A DNA stretch of 64,000 nt, taken from NCBI RefSeq assembly GCF_000376985.1, contig NZ_AQYA01000033.1:62001-126000 (forward strand), read 5' to 3'. This DNA is from Streptococcus henryi DSM 19005. GTDB lineage: Bacteria; Bacillota; Bacilli; Lactobacillales; Streptococcaceae. Under the pieces are notes generated by a model, which had not been told where the DNA came from, did not search any database, and saw only the letters and a program-made list of their open reading frames with translations. Position 1 is the first letter of the stretch, and each line of letters starts with the position of its first letter. Positions 29,930 to 39,835 of this stretch are shown here, in pieces. The position numbers and the translations under genes are program-made.

Positions 29930-29955
29930 AAAAAAAGCAGAACTTAGTCTGCTTT
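29930..29955 (-). terminator. trxB terminator
   Basis: An 8-bp perfect stem (AAAGCAGA / TCTGCTTT) with a 6-base loop lies 13 bases after the trxB stop and is followed by TTTT on the minus strand. Confidence 0.88.
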
Positions 29956-29967
29956 CAATAGGATGCA

Positions 29968-30885
29968 TTATGAAAAATTCTCAGTAATATAGTGATAAAC
30001 ACCTTGACCAGCAATAGCACCCTCACCTACTGCTGTCGCAATCTGGCGAAGTTCTTTCTGACGAACATCACCAATTGCATAGACACCCGGAACGCTTGTT
30101 TCCATCTTATCATTTGTCATAATCCAGCCAGCATCATCTGTAACACCAAGTTTTGAAACCATGGCAGAAACTGGATTCATACCAACATAGATGAAAATAC
30201 CACCAAAATCATGTTCGCTAAGTTCGCCAGTTTTGACATTTTCAACTGTCACACCAGAAACTTTGATATCCCCACCTTTGATTTCTTTAACAACAGAATC
30301 CCAAAGGAATTTAATTTTAGGATTTGCAAAGGCACGATCTTGCAAGATTTTCTGCGCACGCAATTCATCACGGCGATGAATAATTGTTACTGTATTAGCA
30401 AACTGAGTAAGGTAAATAGCTTCCTCAACAGCAGAGTCACCGCCTCCAACTACTAGTAAGTCTTGATTACGGAAGAAAGCTCCATCACAGACCGCACAGT
30501 AAGAAACGCCTCGACTAGTATACTCTTCCTCACCTGGAGTACCCAAGAGACGATATTTGGCACCAGTTGCGATAACAACAGTCTTAGCTTCATAAGTTTC
30601 ATCCTCAGTGATGACACGTTTTACCAAACCATCACTTTCGATATTTTCGACAATTCCATAGATATGTTCAACATTGAATTTTTCAAGTGGTTCATACATC
30701 TTCATAGACAACTCAGGTCCTGAAATATGCTCATATCCCGGATAGTTTTCGATTTCAGATGTATTATTCATTTGACCGCCCGGTGCTCCTTGTTCAATAA
30801 TCCCAACTTTGAGATTTGAGCGTGCGGCATATAGGGCTGCTGTCATCCCAGCAGGTCCTGATCCAATAATTAAAGTATCATACAT
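29968..30885 (-). CDS. trxB: Thioredoxin-disulfide reductase
   Basis: This 305-residue flavoenzyme reduces thioredoxin with NADPH. The FAD-binding GSGPAGMTAALYAAR is at residues about 8-22, the redox motif CAVC in SYCAVCDGAFF, the NADPH-binding GGGDSAVEEA and the C-terminal FAD contact YAIGDVR. Length is normal. It lies downstream of a small DUF4059 gene and the cystine transporter, consistent with a shared thiol-balance role. Confidence 0.97.
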   Translation of the reverse strand: MYDTLIIGSGPAGMTAALYAARSNLKVGIIEQGAPGGQMNNTSEIENYPGYEHISGPELSMKMYEPLEKFNVEHIYGIVENIESDGLVKRVITEDETYEAKTVVIATGAKYRLLGTPGEEEYTSRGVSYCAVCDGAFFRNQDLLVVGGGDSAVEEAIYLTQFANTVTIIHRRDELRAQKILQDRAFANPKIKFLWDSVVKEIKGGDIKVSGVTVENVKTGELSEHDFGGIFIYVGMNPVSAMVSKLGVTDDAGWIMTNDKMETSVPGVYAIGDVRQKELRQIATAVGEGAIAGQGVYHYITENFS

Positions 30886-30950
30886 TACGTTTTTTCTCCT
30901 TGTTATCAGTTCTACTTACATTTTACCAGTCAAAAATCATAATGCAATCA

Positions 30951-31178
30951 TTACGACTTGAGCATTAATAATATAGCCATGTAAGCAAAAGATAAGATTG
31001 GTGCAGTCATGACAGCCATCATCATTGCTTCATATAAAGAGGCTTGTCGCTCTTTGACCGTCTTATCAAACTTCTTACTTGCTCTCCAAGCAAGCCAAAA
31101 ACCCCCTGCAATAATTACTGTTAAAATCGCCAGTAACAACCCCTGCACATAGAGGGAAAATATTTCTACAACCATCAT
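30951..31178 (-). CDS. Small membrane protein, DUF4059 family
   Basis: This 75-residue protein has two predicted membrane helices (about 7-28 and 52-73) with a Lys/Arg-rich loop between (RASKKFDKTVKERQ). It is conserved beside trxB in streptococci. Function unknown. It follows the tcyC terminator and precedes trxB by 65 bases, so it probably shares a message with trxB. Confidence 0.8.
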   Translation of the reverse strand: MMVVEIFSLYVQGLLLAILTVIIAGGFWLAWRASKKFDKTVKERQASLYEAMMMAVMTAPILSFAYMAILLMLKS

Positions 31179-31242
31179 ATCACCTTTATCATTCTTACTT
31201 TTGTTCTCACAACGTCAGCCATCCAAGTAAAGAACTGACAAT

Positions 31243-31267
31243 AAAAAGAGCGAGAATTCTCACTCTT
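31243..31267 (-). terminator. Terminator after the tcyC ATPase gene
   Basis: The stem AAGAG-x-GAG / CTC-x-CTCTT has a 4-base loop and one mismatch; TTTTT follows on the minus strand, about 24 bases after the tcyC stop. Confidence 0.7.
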
Positions 31268-31290
31268 CTCATTATAGCAAAAGTCAGACT

Positions 31291-32034
31291 TTAAATGTAT
31301 GATTTTGTATAGCTAGCAAAAAATTCTTTGGTGCGCTCTTCTTTTGGATGATTGAAAACTTGATCAGGTGTCCCTTGCTCAAGAATCTTTCCTTTTTCCA
31401 AGAAGAGAACCTTATCTGCAACCTGGTAGACAAAATTCATATCGTGACTGACTAGAACCATGGTCTGACCTGATTTAGCAGCATCAGCGATAGATTTCTC
31501 AACTTCACCAACTAGCTCAGGATCAAGAGCCGAAGTAGGCTCATCCAATAGCAAGACATCTGGCTTCATAGCAAGAGCACGCGCCAAAGCCACACGCTGC
31601 TTCTGACCACCAGAAAGGTGGCGAGGATAATGATTTTCACGATCTGCCAAACCAACTTTCCTCAATTCTTCCTTGGCAATAGCTGTCGCTTCAGCATCTG
31701 ACATCTTCTTAACAATCTTGAGGCCTTCCTTGACATTTTCAAGTGCTGTACGACGCTCAAACAAATTAAACTGTTGGAAAACCATGGCAAGCTTACGACG
31801 AAGGGTTAGAATCTCTTCTTTTGTGATTTTATTAAAATCTACCTTAAAATCGTCGATAGCAATTGTTCCAGAGTCAGGCTCTTCAAGGTAATTCATACTT
31901 CGCAAGAAAGTTGATTTACCTGCACCTGAAGCACCAACCAAAGCAATAACTTCACCCTTTTCAATATCCAAGTTAAGACCATCCAAAACTTTCTGCCCTG
32001 AAAATTCTTTGGTTAAATTTGAAATTCTAATCAT
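31291..32034 (-). CDS. tcyC: Polar amino-acid (cystine-type) ABC transporter, ATPase
   Basis: This 247-residue ATPase has Walker A GASGAGKSTFLRS, signature LSGGQKQRVALARAL, Walker B VLLLDEPTSAL and H-loop VSHDMNFV. It overlaps the permease stop by one base. Together with the next two genes, and beside DUF4059-trxB as in S. mutans, it corresponds to TcyABC, a cystine importer. Substrate is inferred from synteny. Confidence 0.88.
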   Translation of the reverse strand: MIRISNLTKEFSGQKVLDGLNLDIEKGEVIALVGASGAGKSTFLRSMNYLEEPDSGTIAIDDFKVDFNKITKEEILTLRRKLAMVFQQFNLFERRTALENVKEGLKIVKKMSDAEATAIAKEELRKVGLADRENHYPRHLSGGQKQRVALARALAMKPDVLLLDEPTSALDPELVGEVEKSIADAAKSGQTMVLVSHDMNFVYQVADKVLFLEKGKILEQGTPDQVFNHPKEERTKEFFASYTKSYI

Positions 32035-32837
32035 TAACGTACACCTCCTGGAATATCATTAGTGATGTTTTCTGGAGACTTGATTTCCATGCGTTTTTCA
32101 ATCAAGCGGCCGATATTTTCAATGACAATGCTGACAAGCCAATAAACCAAGGCAACTGAAATATAGCGCTCAAAATAACGATAGTCAGAACCACCTAAAA
32201 TTTGGGCTTGCGCAAACATCTCGACAATACCCGCATTAAAGGCCAATGATGTTCCTTTAGTCAAACCAATCAAACCATTAATCAATGTAGGTGTAGCAAT
32301 AACAGCCGCATTAGGAATGATGACACGACGGTAAACTTGGATAGATGTCATCCCCAAGCTTCGCGCAGCTTCAATTTCACCAGAATTCACAGCCAAAATA
32401 GCTGCACGGATGGTTTCACTCGTATAGGCCGCCTCATTAAAAGCAAAGGCAGTAATAGCAAAGACTGAAGCTGGGATATCATTAATATTCCAAGCAAAAC
32501 CATACTTCTGATTAAGAAATTTCAAAAAGAGAGGAATTCCATAGTAGGTCAACATAAGCTGAACCAAAATCGGTGTCCCGCGTAAAAAACTGACAAAAAC
32601 AGCTTGAATGGGATAAAGAACCTTAACACGGTTAATTTTGACGATGGCAAATAGCAGAGCTAACATCAATCCAAAGACTGCCCCTGCAAGTGTCAATCCT
32701 AAGGTTGTTGGTAAATGACCTAAAATTGATGGAATGGCATCAAAAACAGACCGCCAACTGAAGAGTTTCCCTTGTGGAAACATTTGGACAAACTTATCAT
32801 ACCAAGCCCATCCTGAAGTTAATATTAGTGAACTCAT
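32034..32837 (-). CDS. tcyB: Polar amino-acid (cystine-type) ABC transporter, permease
   Basis: This 267-residue membrane protein belongs to the His/Glu/Gln/Arg permease (HisM) family, with about five membrane segments. The EAA loop reads EIEAARSLGMTSIQVYRRVIIPNA. The N-terminal segment before the first core helix is longer than usual. It is directly upstream of the ATPase; the binding-protein gene lies 213 bases further upstream across a hairpin, so expression levels may differ. Confidence 0.88.
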   Translation of the reverse strand: MSSLILTSGWAWYDKFVQMFPQGKLFSWRSVFDAIPSILGHLPTTLGLTLAGAVFGLMLALLFAIVKINRVKVLYPIQAVFVSFLRGTPILVQLMLTYYGIPLFLKFLNQKYGFAWNINDIPASVFAITAFAFNEAAYTSETIRAAILAVNSGEIEAARSLGMTSIQVYRRVIIPNAAVIATPTLINGLIGLTKGTSLAFNAGIVEMFAQAQILGGSDYRYFERYISVALVYWLVSIVIENIGRLIEKRMEIKSPENITNDIPGGVR

Positions 32838-33000
32838 AACTTGTTCCTTACTTTTTCTATTTATGGGAAGAATTGGTTACACCTATGACAAACTGACAAT
32901 ACGGCTGTTTCTTACGGCACCTTCTCCTTTTCATCCTAATATTTTAACACGATAACAAGTCCTCTGTAAAATATTTTATTCTTATCATGTGATAAATAAA

Positions 33001-33019
33001 ACCTATCACAAGGATAGGT
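33001..33019 (-). terminator. Hairpin after the tcyA gene (terminator or attenuator)
   Basis: A 7-bp perfect stem (ACCTATC / GATAGGT) with a 5-base loop lies 32 bases past the tcyA stop and is followed by TTTATTTATC on the minus strand. As it lies between the binding protein and its permease, it may reduce, rather than stop, transcription into tcyBC. Confidence 0.6.
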
Positions 33020-33050
33020 ACTCTTTATCATAAGTCTGAAATATCACTTC

Positions 33051-33884
33051 TTACTTAAGTGATGAAACATAATCTCCACCGAAATACTCCTGGCTCAATT
33101 CAACTAGTGTCCCATCTTCATGCAGGTCTTTAAGACGTTCATTAACAAATTCTTGAAGTTCTTTTCCTTCTTGACTATCAGCAAACAAGAAATATTCAAG
33201 TCCATCTGTTTCTCCGCCAATTGTATCTTCAAGATTACTTACAGTCAAATCAAAACCTTGATCTTTTACCAAATATGATGATGAAATCGCATCATAGAGA
33301 ATAAAATCAATTTTACCACTCTCAATATGCTGAATGCGTGTTGTTAATCCTGTCGTACTAGAAGCATAATTAATTTTAATCTCTTCTTTATCTGGATTAG
33401 CTTTATTCCATTCTTCTAAAACCTGAGCATAATTTGATCCTGAAATTACCTCTGTTGACTTACCAGATAAATCATCCAAACTAGAATAACTTACCCCTTT
33501 AGCACTAGTAATAGCATAATTTGATTTTGAAATTGGATCTGAGAATAAGTATTTTTCAGAACGTTCTTTATTGTAATTAAAGTCATTGGCAGCAATCTGA
33601 TAGCGTCCTGCATCTACTCCTGTCAAAATAGAATCAAAGGCTGTGGTTACAAATTTAACTTCGTAAGTATCCGAGTCATCAAAAATGGCATTAATCAAAT
33701 CGATATCATAGCCCTTAAAGTCATTATCTTTTTTGAAAGTGAAAGGTGCAGTATCCGAATCAGTCGCAACAGTTATCACTTTTTTCCCAGAAGCAGCCTC
33801 ATCGCTTTTTGTCGAGCAAGCTGCTAAGAATAGAAAAGCTGCCGAAACCAAACCTAAAGCTACTAAAAATCTATTTTTCATCAT
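33051..33884 (-). CDS. tcyA: Cystine-type ABC transporter substrate-binding lipoprotein
   Basis: This 277-residue lipoprotein has a signal peptide with lipobox LAACS (Cys near residue 23) and an SBP_bac_3 fold: ATDSDTAPFTFKKDNDFKGYDIDL, then FNYNKERSEKYLFSDPI and an IDFILYDAISS segment. These are features of polar amino-acid binding proteins, in particular the cystine-binding group. It is the first gene of the transporter. Confidence 0.88.
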   Translation of the reverse strand: MMKNRFLVALGLVSAAFLFLAACSTKSDEAASGKKVITVATDSDTAPFTFKKDNDFKGYDIDLINAIFDDSDTYEVKFVTTAFDSILTGVDAGRYQIAANDFNYNKERSEKYLFSDPISKSNYAITSAKGVSYSSLDDLSGKSTEVISGSNYAQVLEEWNKANPDKEEIKINYASSTTGLTTRIQHIESGKIDFILYDAISSSYLVKDQGFDLTVSNLEDTIGGETDGLEYFLFADSQEGKELQEFVNERLKDLHEDGTLVELSQEYFGGDYVSSLK

Positions 33885-33985
33885 AAATCCTCATTTTATA
33901 TTTTGTTCCATTCTATCAAAATTATAGAACCTAGACTATTTGAGAATTTCTATTACCTGATAGACAAAAACTATCACAAAGAAAA

Positions 33986-34010
33986 ACTCCTGAGACAGAA
34001 TCTCAAGAGT
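33986..34010 (-). terminator. Terminator after the DEAD-box helicase gene
   Basis: The stem ACTC-x-TGAGA / TCTCA-x-GAGT has one mismatch and a 5-base loop; TTTTTC follows on the minus strand, seven bases after the helicase stop. Confidence 0.8.
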
Positions 34011-34017
34011 CGCTTTA

Positions 34018-35364
34018 TTAGAAGCTTTGTTTCTTAGCCTTACGCTCAGCACGGCCTTTGGCACGATTTTCAGCACGGCGTTCACGTTTGCGTTTTTCAT
34101 CAACTTTCCACTGGATTTTTTTCTTGTATCCTGGTTTAATTTTTTTCTTTTTCTTCTTCACCAAACCAATCATCTCAGTATCAAGTTTCTTATATGACTT
34201 CTCACGATTAGCACGACGATCACGGTCGTAAGTATCCTGAAATTCACCATCTTTAAGAACTTTTGGCACAAAGGCTACGCCCAACTTCTCAAGTTCTCTG
34301 ATGTCAGAATCATCACTTGGCTGATAGAGAGTGATAGCTGTGCCAGGTAAACCATTACGTCCAGTACGTCCGACACGGTGCACGAAGAATGATAAATCTT
34401 GAGGAATGGCATCGTTAATCACATGACTAACCCCTTCAATATCAATACCACGAGCAGCAAGGTCAGTCGCTACAATATATTCAAACTGTAGATTCTTAAC
34501 CTGGTTCATAATACGTTTTCGTTCACGAGGCTCCACACCACCATGGATTTTCGCCACTTTAAGACCATTGCTTGAAAGATAGGCGTGAAGGTCATCCGCA
34601 CGTTCTTTGGTGTTGACAAAAATCATAGCCATATAAGGGTTAAGAGTTTTGGCAATTTCCAAAATTTGAGCATTTTTATCGCGCCCCTTAGTTGAAACCA
34701 ACCAGTTATCAATAGTATCAGCGATAACAGTTGAAGTCTTGATTTTTTCCATGACAGGATTTGTCAAATATTTCTTCAAGAAAGGCTGCAATTTTTGTGG
34801 AATAGTTGCTGAAAAGACTAAGATTTGAACGTCCTTAGGCAAAGCACCTGCAATCTTATCAACTGTGTCCAAGAATCCCATATCTAGAGTCATATCAGCT
34901 TCATCCACTACAAATGTATGAGCCTTATGAATCTCTAAATCTCCAGACTTAACCAAATCATACACACGACCAGGTGTCCCAATAACAATATGAGGCTGTG
35001 AAGATTTGAGCTTTTCAATTTGACGAAGTTTATCTGTACCACCAACATAGTTAGCAACACGAATTTCTTTTTCAGAATGATCTGCAATCTGTTTTGTTGC
35101 TTGATAAATCTGAGTCGCCAATTCACGAGAAGGTGCTGTAATAACAACCTGAACAGACTTTCCATCCTCATCTAATTTTTCAAAAATTGGCAAAAGGAAA
35201 GTATGTGTTTTACCAGAACCAGTCTTTGACTCTCCTACCAAATCACGGCCAGAACGAACAACTGGAATCAGCTTTTTCTGGACATCAGTTGGCTTTGTAA
35301 ACTTTAAATCATCCAAGGCCTCTTGGATGTAAGTTTTAAAATTAAAATCCTTAAATAATGACAT
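34018..35364 (-). CDS. DEAD-box ATP-dependent RNA helicase (CshB-like)
   Basis: This 448-residue protein has motif Q region KPTDVQKKLIPV, Walker A GESKTGSGKTHTF, DEAD variant VVDEADMTL, SAT motif FSATIP, and HRVGRTGRNG. A basic Lys/Arg tail of about 60 residues (KKKKKKIKPGYKKKIQW...) likely binds RNA. Probably involved in ribosome assembly or mRNA decay in the cold. It is monocistronic. Confidence 0.9.
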   Translation of the reverse strand: MSLFKDFNFKTYIQEALDDLKFTKPTDVQKKLIPVVRSGRDLVGESKTGSGKTHTFLLPIFEKLDEDGKSVQVVITAPSRELATQIYQATKQIADHSEKEIRVANYVGGTDKLRQIEKLKSSQPHIVIGTPGRVYDLVKSGDLEIHKAHTFVVDEADMTLDMGFLDTVDKIAGALPKDVQILVFSATIPQKLQPFLKKYLTNPVMEKIKTSTVIADTIDNWLVSTKGRDKNAQILEIAKTLNPYMAMIFVNTKERADDLHAYLSSNGLKVAKIHGGVEPRERKRIMNQVKNLQFEYIVATDLAARGIDIEGVSHVINDAIPQDLSFFVHRVGRTGRNGLPGTAITLYQPSDDSDIRELEKLGVAFVPKVLKDGEFQDTYDRDRRANREKSYKKLDTEMIGLVKKKKKKIKPGYKKKIQWKVDEKRKRERRAENRAKGRAERKAKKQSF

Positions 35365-35426
35365 GTTATACCTCGATTTCTTCTCCTAGTATTATACCAT
35401 TAAATAGTGATTTTAAGCAAAGGTAA

Positions 35427-35453
35427 CGAAAAGAGGACATCACCTGCCCTCTT
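35427..35453 (-). terminator. Terminator after the lipoprotein gene
   Basis: A 6-bp stem (AAGAGG / CCTCTT, extendable) encloses an 11-base loop and is followed by TTTTCG on the minus strand, about 11 bases after the stop. Confidence 0.65.
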
Positions 35454-35464
35454 CTTAGGTTATA

Positions 35465-36070
35465 TTACTGTTCTTTACGGAAATATGGATGATAATCGGC
35501 ATTGATATCTTGGCCAATCAAAATTCTATCCTTATCTGAAGTATCCCCAAAGTGAGGATTCGCCACTCCAGCTGGCACTACGATAAAGGCTGCGCTACCA
35601 TACTCGCTTTCTGGATTATAAATCGTACCCCAGAAAACTTGATCTATGCGATCCGATTGAATGGCATATTCCAAATCAGTTTTATTAGTATAAACTTGCC
35701 CATTAGGTGTAATCGTCACCCATTCACCCAAATCATTTTCCCAAGTATCAGCTATGCTAGTATTGTCTCCATTTAACAAAGCATTGAGGTCAATTGTAGA
35801 AGACACATCTGAGCTTTCTTCATTAGTTGACTCTTGTCTTGCATTACTGTCATTTTCTGTAGATGACTGATCTGCTTCAGTTGCTGACTCACTTTCACTG
35901 GTTTTTTCTTTATTTTTTGATTTACTACTTGATGAGGTCGATTTCGAAGTTTTTAGCTCTGTTTTATCGCTTGATTGACTAGTATCTTTGGACTGATTTT
36001 TACCACAAGCTATCAATAAAAAGCTACTTAGCAAGAGAAGACTGACAATACGAATTACTTTTACCTTCAT
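35465..36070 (-). CDS. Putative lipoprotein, DUF6287-like
   Basis: This 201-residue protein has a signal peptide (MKVKVIRIVSLLLLSSFLLIACG) with lipobox LIAC, Cys22, then a low-complexity Ser/Thr/Glu/Lys region to about residue 90. A C-terminal domain follows, with IDLNALLNGDNTSIADTW and GEWVTITPNGQVYTN resembling DUF6287 of streptococcal lipoproteins. Function is unknown. It lies alone between the helicase and mraY. Confidence 0.75.
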   Translation of the reverse strand: MKVKVIRIVSLLLLSSFLLIACGKNQSKDTSQSSDKTELKTSKSTSSSSKSKNKEKTSESESATEADQSSTENDSNARQESTNEESSDVSSTIDLNALLNGDNTSIADTWENDLGEWVTITPNGQVYTNKTDLEYAIQSDRIDQVFWGTIYNPESEYGSAAFIVVPAGVANPHFGDTSDKDRILIGQDINADYHPYFRKEQ

Positions 36071-36179
36071 TAGATTCTTTCCTTTATCATGTTTTTACAC
36101 CATCTATTATATCACCAAGAAATCTATTGTCAATATTTTTGTAACATTTTTGTAAAATATTTAACTTAAAAGAAATAAA

Positions 36180-36217
36180 AAATGAAACTGACTAAAAGTC
36201 AAACTCCACTCATTATA
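36180..36217 (-). terminator. Candidate terminator after mraY
   Basis: Nested pairings AATGA / TCATT and TGACT / AGTCA form a weak hairpin. On the minus strand it is followed by TTTTTTATTT, 13 bases after the mraY stop. Confidence 0.5.
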
Positions 36218-36229
36218 TTTGATAGCTAA

Positions 36230-37234
36230 TTAGAAATACAAAATTCCCAGTACAATCAAGCTAGCAACTAAACCTAGCGTCCAAAGGAAAGCATCTACTT
36301 TCCATTCTGACCATTTATCAGCTTTTCCTGATAATCCGCCAAGTTCAAGATGGTGATGGAAAGGTGTCATACGGAAAATACGACGTCCTTCACCAAATTT
36401 TTTCTTTGTGTATTTGAAATAAGACACTTGCAACATGACTGAGCTAGTCTCAATGACATAGACAATCCCAATAATCAACAATGTCCATTCTTGGTGAAGA
36501 GCAATTGAAATCACAGCCAATAATCCTCCCAAAGCAAGGCTTCCCACATCTCCCATGAAAACCTTAGCCGGTTTATGGTTAAAGACAAAGAAGCCTAGAA
36601 GGGCACCAATTGTCACCAAAATAATCAGTAAAATATCAAATTGTCCTTGAATATAAGCAATTATTCCATATGTAGCCAAACTGATGGCAACTGAAATTGA
36701 GGCTAAGCCATCAATACCATCCGTCAAGTTGACCGCATTTGAAAAACCAACTATCCAGAATAGGACAAAGAAAACATAGAAAATACCAAGATGAAGATTA
36801 TAACCAAAGATATTAAGCGTATCACTGCCACTTGGTCTAACATGTACGAAATAGAAGATTAAACCGCCTAAAATTTGAAGAGCCATCTTTTGTTTTGGGG
36901 TTAATCCTTCGTTGATTTGTTTGAAAATCTTCAAGAAATCATCTAAGAAACCAATCAATCCATAAATAAGAACAACTGACAAGATACCAATAGTAGCTCC
37001 CAGGCTATTGAAACCTTGAAGAAAAATATTGAAGAGAGCACTTACTAATAAACTAACAACAAGGAAGACAGTTCCTCCCATCGTTGGTGTCCCTGCTTTT
37101 TCTAAGTGTTGCTTTACATCTTCGTGCATTTGCTGACCACCGATTTTTTTCATTTGATAAAATCGAATAAAGCGTGGCATAGCTAATACGGTAAGTACAA
37201 ATGCAAGCACCCCCGCAAGTAAACTTGATAACAT
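36230..37234 (-). CDS. mraY: Phospho-N-acetylmuramoyl-pentapeptide transferase
   Basis: This 334-residue, ten-helix membrane enzyme makes lipid I from UDP-MurNAc-pentapeptide and undecaprenyl phosphate. Family motifs: [19 protein letters not shown] (catalytic Asp pair), [23 protein letters not shown] and MTPFHHHLE. It is the last gene of rsmH-ftsL-pbp2X-mraY with one base between it and pbp2X. Confidence 0.97.
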   Translation of the reverse strand: MLSSLLAGVLAFVLTVLAMPRFIRFYQMKKIGGQQMHEDVKQHLEKAGTPTMGGTVFLVVSLLVSALFNIFLQGFNSLGATIGILSVVLIYGLIGFLDDFLKIFKQINEGLTPKQKMALQILGGLIFYFVHVRPSGSDTLNIFGYNLHLGIFYVFFVLFWIVGFSNAVNLTDGIDGLASISVAISLATYGIIAYIQGQFDILLIILVTIGALLGFFVFNHKPAKVFMGDVGSLALGGLLAVISIALHQEWTLLIIGIVYVIETSSVMLQVSYFKYTKKKFGEGRRIFRMTPFHHHLELGGLSGKADKWSEWKVDAFLWTLGLVASLIVLGILYF

Positions 37235-37235
37235 T

Positions 37236-39503
37236 TTAGTCTCCTAGAGTAATTGTAATTTTTTTAACATCATCGATGTCTTTACCAACATCAACGCTTT
37301 GTTTAATGACAGTTCCCGACTCTGCTCCTTTGTAGTTAATCGTGATTCCTGTCCATTTTGAGAAACGTTCAACAGTCTTTTTTGTCCATCCATACATATC
37401 CGGAACTTCTTTCAGAGTGTTAGATAGGATAAGAACTTGTTCCCCAGAAGCTACATTGCTACCTTCTTTTTTAGAAATTTTAACAATTTTACTTCCTGTT
37501 CCCAAAACAATTGGGTGAACCAAATTTTGTCTCAACACAGCAGCTGTTTCTCCAGGCCCTTTCCCAAGAAAATCTGGCATGACATAACTTGTTTCTTCCT
37601 CACCTACAGCAAGGGCTGGAGCAGTCAGACTTTCTTCAATCTGCATAGCATATTCCAAGACTGGATTAACGACATCACGCCAATATAAAACTTGGAAATC
37701 TTTAGGTTGCTGAAGAGTCACGTACATAATGAAACTTGGATCTCCTGATGGGACCATTGCAACAACAGAATAAAGGTTATTATTTCCTGAACTGTCAAGG
37801 TAACCACTTCCGTCTTCCGCAGCAATTTGAGCCGTACCAGATTTAACGGCAACTGAGTAGTTACCAACTTGGATTACAGGACCATAAAGTCTTGAATACA
37901 GAGTTCCATATTGTGGGTCCGTACCAACTGTTACCATGTAATCACGTGTTTGGCTAGCAGCTTCTTCTGAAACTGGATTACCAACGATTTCAGGCGTTGA
38001 AACTCTACTTGTACCAGAATTCGTATCAACTAATTTGGAAATGAATTGAGGCTCCAACATTTTACCGTCATTTGAAATAGCTGTAAAAGCACGGAGCATC
38101 TGAATTTGAGTCACGTTAATACCTTGACCAAATGAAGTCATGGCTGTCGTTACTTCATTATCATCAGTTAAGATACCCGCAGCTTCACCGCCTAAACCAA
38201 AGCGCGTAGGATAGCCAAAACGGAACTTAGATGATAAATAATTGAGCCACTTGTCTGCACCCATTTTTTGCTCCAGGGTCGTCATGGCCACATTACTTGA
38301 AAAAGCAAAACCTTGAGCCATGGTCATATAGCCACCTGTTTCACCTTCGTTAACGTTCCAGTCATTAATGGTTGTGTCAACAACGGTAATCCCATCAACA
38401 GTTGAAACTCCTTCAGAAGCATTGAAGACACCCGCATCAATAGCTGAGGCTAACGTCATCACTTTCATCGTTGATCCAGGTTCGTACCCTGCTTGATGCA
38501 GCAAAGTATTCCAAGAATTATTTAGATTTTCTAGATTATAACCCTCAAGGGTCTCAGGGTTGTAGGTTGGTCGCTGAGTGGTTGCCAGAATCTCGCCTGT
38601 TTTTGCATTGACAACAGTAGCACCTGCAAATACGCCGTTAGCTTTAGATTGGAAAACATCCATCTGGGTCTCTAAATAGGTTTGCAGTGGCTCAGATAAA
38701 GTTGTATAAACATCTTGACCATTAATCGCTTCAGTAACAGTTGTTTCAGTTCCTAATAAGATGTTACCATTCTTATCTTTTTCATAGGTAACCTGTCCAT
38801 CTTGACCAGATAAAATACTATCAAGACTGGCTTCGAGTCCAGTTTTTCCGACTAGTAATTTATTTCCTTCATCGTCTTCTTGTAATTGAGCAAAGCCAAT
38901 GAACTGTGAGGCAAATGTCCCATTTTTATACATACGTCCTGGACTTGTTGTAAAGGCAATTCCTTCAATCTCTGCCTCTTCCATTGCCGCCTCGATGGCA
39001 CTCATGGTACTATATGAAATGCCTGATCCCAGTGTTCCAAAACTCACTTGGAAAACATCTTTTGTTTTTAGTTGTTTAAGAACATAGTCCTTTTCCATCC
39101 CAAGCTGCTCATTAAAAATCTCAGCAACCTTATCAAATTGAGAGCTTTGGACGTATAGCTTTTTCCCACTTACTGTCTTATAAGATTTTGAAACAATGGC
39201 ATAAACACTATATGTTGTCGAATCTTCCGCAATTGGATTACCACCACGATCATAAATCGTACCGCGTTTGGCTTGAACAGTCACAGTTGCCTGGTAAACA
39301 TTTTTGGCTCCTTTGGATAAATTAACACCAAATTTACTGTCTGTCCCGATGATAATAATGAAATTAATCATAAAGACAAAGAACATGAAAACAGCCAGAA
39401 GCATGAGGTTCTGACCAACCCGTTCACGGTTCTTAGTTGGGGACTTTCTATCCTTGATTACATAATTTAGAAAGACATTAACCCATCTTTTAAATATCTT
39501 CAT
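37236..39503 (-). CDS. pbpX: Penicillin-binding protein 2X (class B, septal)
   Basis: This 755-residue transpeptidase works with FtsW at the septum. After a cytoplasmic tail and one membrane helix (about 30-52) comes a dimerisation domain, then SxxK as STMK in [15 protein letters not shown] in [11 protein letters not shown], and KSGT in [14 protein letters not shown]. Two PASTA domains close the protein ([12 protein letters not shown] and [10 protein letters not shown]). These match pneumococcal PBP2X. It is a main beta-lactam target; the three active-site motifs look unaltered. Confidence 0.96.
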   Translation of the reverse strand: MKIFKRWVNVFLNYVIKDRKSPTKNRERVGQNLMLLAVFMFFVFMINFIIIIGTDSKFGVNLSKGAKNVYQATVTVQAKRGTIYDRGGNPIAEDSTTYSVYAIVSKSYKTVSGKKLYVQSSQFDKVAEIFNEQLGMEKDYVLKQLKTKDVFQVSFGTLGSGISYSTMSAIEAAMEEAEIEGIAFTTSPGRMYKNGTFASQFIGFAQLQEDDEGNKLLVGKTGLEASLDSILSGQDGQVTYEKDKNGNILLGTETTVTEAINGQDVYTTLSEPLQTYLETQMDVFQSKANGVFAGATVVNAKTGEILATTQRPTYNPETLEGYNLENLNNSWNTLLHQAGYEPGSTMKVMTLASAIDAGVFNASEGVSTVDGITVVDTTINDWNVNEGETGGYMTMAQGFAFSSNVAMTTLEQKMGADKWLNYLSSKFRFGYPTRFGLGGEAAGILTDDNEVTTAMTSFGQGINVTQIQMLRAFTAISNDGKMLEPQFISKLVDTNSGTSRVSTPEIVGNPVSEEAASQTRDYMVTVGTDPQYGTLYSRLYGPVIQVGNYSVAVKSGTAQIAAEDGSGYLDSSGNNNLYSVVAMVPSGDPSFIMYVTLQQPKDFQVLYWRDVVNPVLEYAMQIEESLTAPALAVGEEETSYVMPDFLGKGPGETAAVLRQNLVHPIVLGTGSKIVKISKKEGSNVASGEQVLILSNTLKEVPDMYGWTKKTVERFSKWTGITINYKGAESGTVIKQSVDVGKDIDDVKKITITLGD

Positions 39504-39509
39504 AGGCAG

Positions 39510-39833
39510 TTACTCCACTTCTGCAATCGTTGCGTTCTCAGCTTTTAGACCTGCCTGATTTGCAATTTCTGTGACGCGACTTTTCTGTGTTAGTTCGCTA
39601 ACCTCTTGTTTAGCATTATTCAGTTCAGTTTTTTGAGCATTGATATCACTGTTCAATTCAGAAATTTGTTGTTGAACTTGTAAATTACGGCTTTGTAAAA
39701 AGATAATGCTAATTGCCATAGTAATAGCCGTTAGTATAATAGCACCATAGAAAACTTTTTCAACTCTGCTGAAAGTTCTAATGCGTTTTTGTAGGGCATT
39801 TGATACAGCTTCGCTATGTTTTGTATTTGTCAT
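39510..39833 (-). CDS. ftsL: Cell division protein FtsL
   Basis: This 107-residue bitopic protein has a cytoplasmic basic N-tail, one membrane helix (about 32-52) and an extracellular leucine-zipper-like coiled coil (LQVQQQISELNSDINAQKTE). It forms the FtsQLB complex that licenses septal synthesis. It lies between rsmH and pbp2X with two- and six-base gaps. Confidence 0.93.
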   Translation of the reverse strand: MTNTKHSEAVSNALQKRIRTFSRVEKVFYGAIILTAITMAISIIFLQSRNLQVQQQISELNSDINAQKTELNNAKQEVSELTQKSRVTEIANQAGLKAENATIAEVE

Positions 39834-39835
39834 GC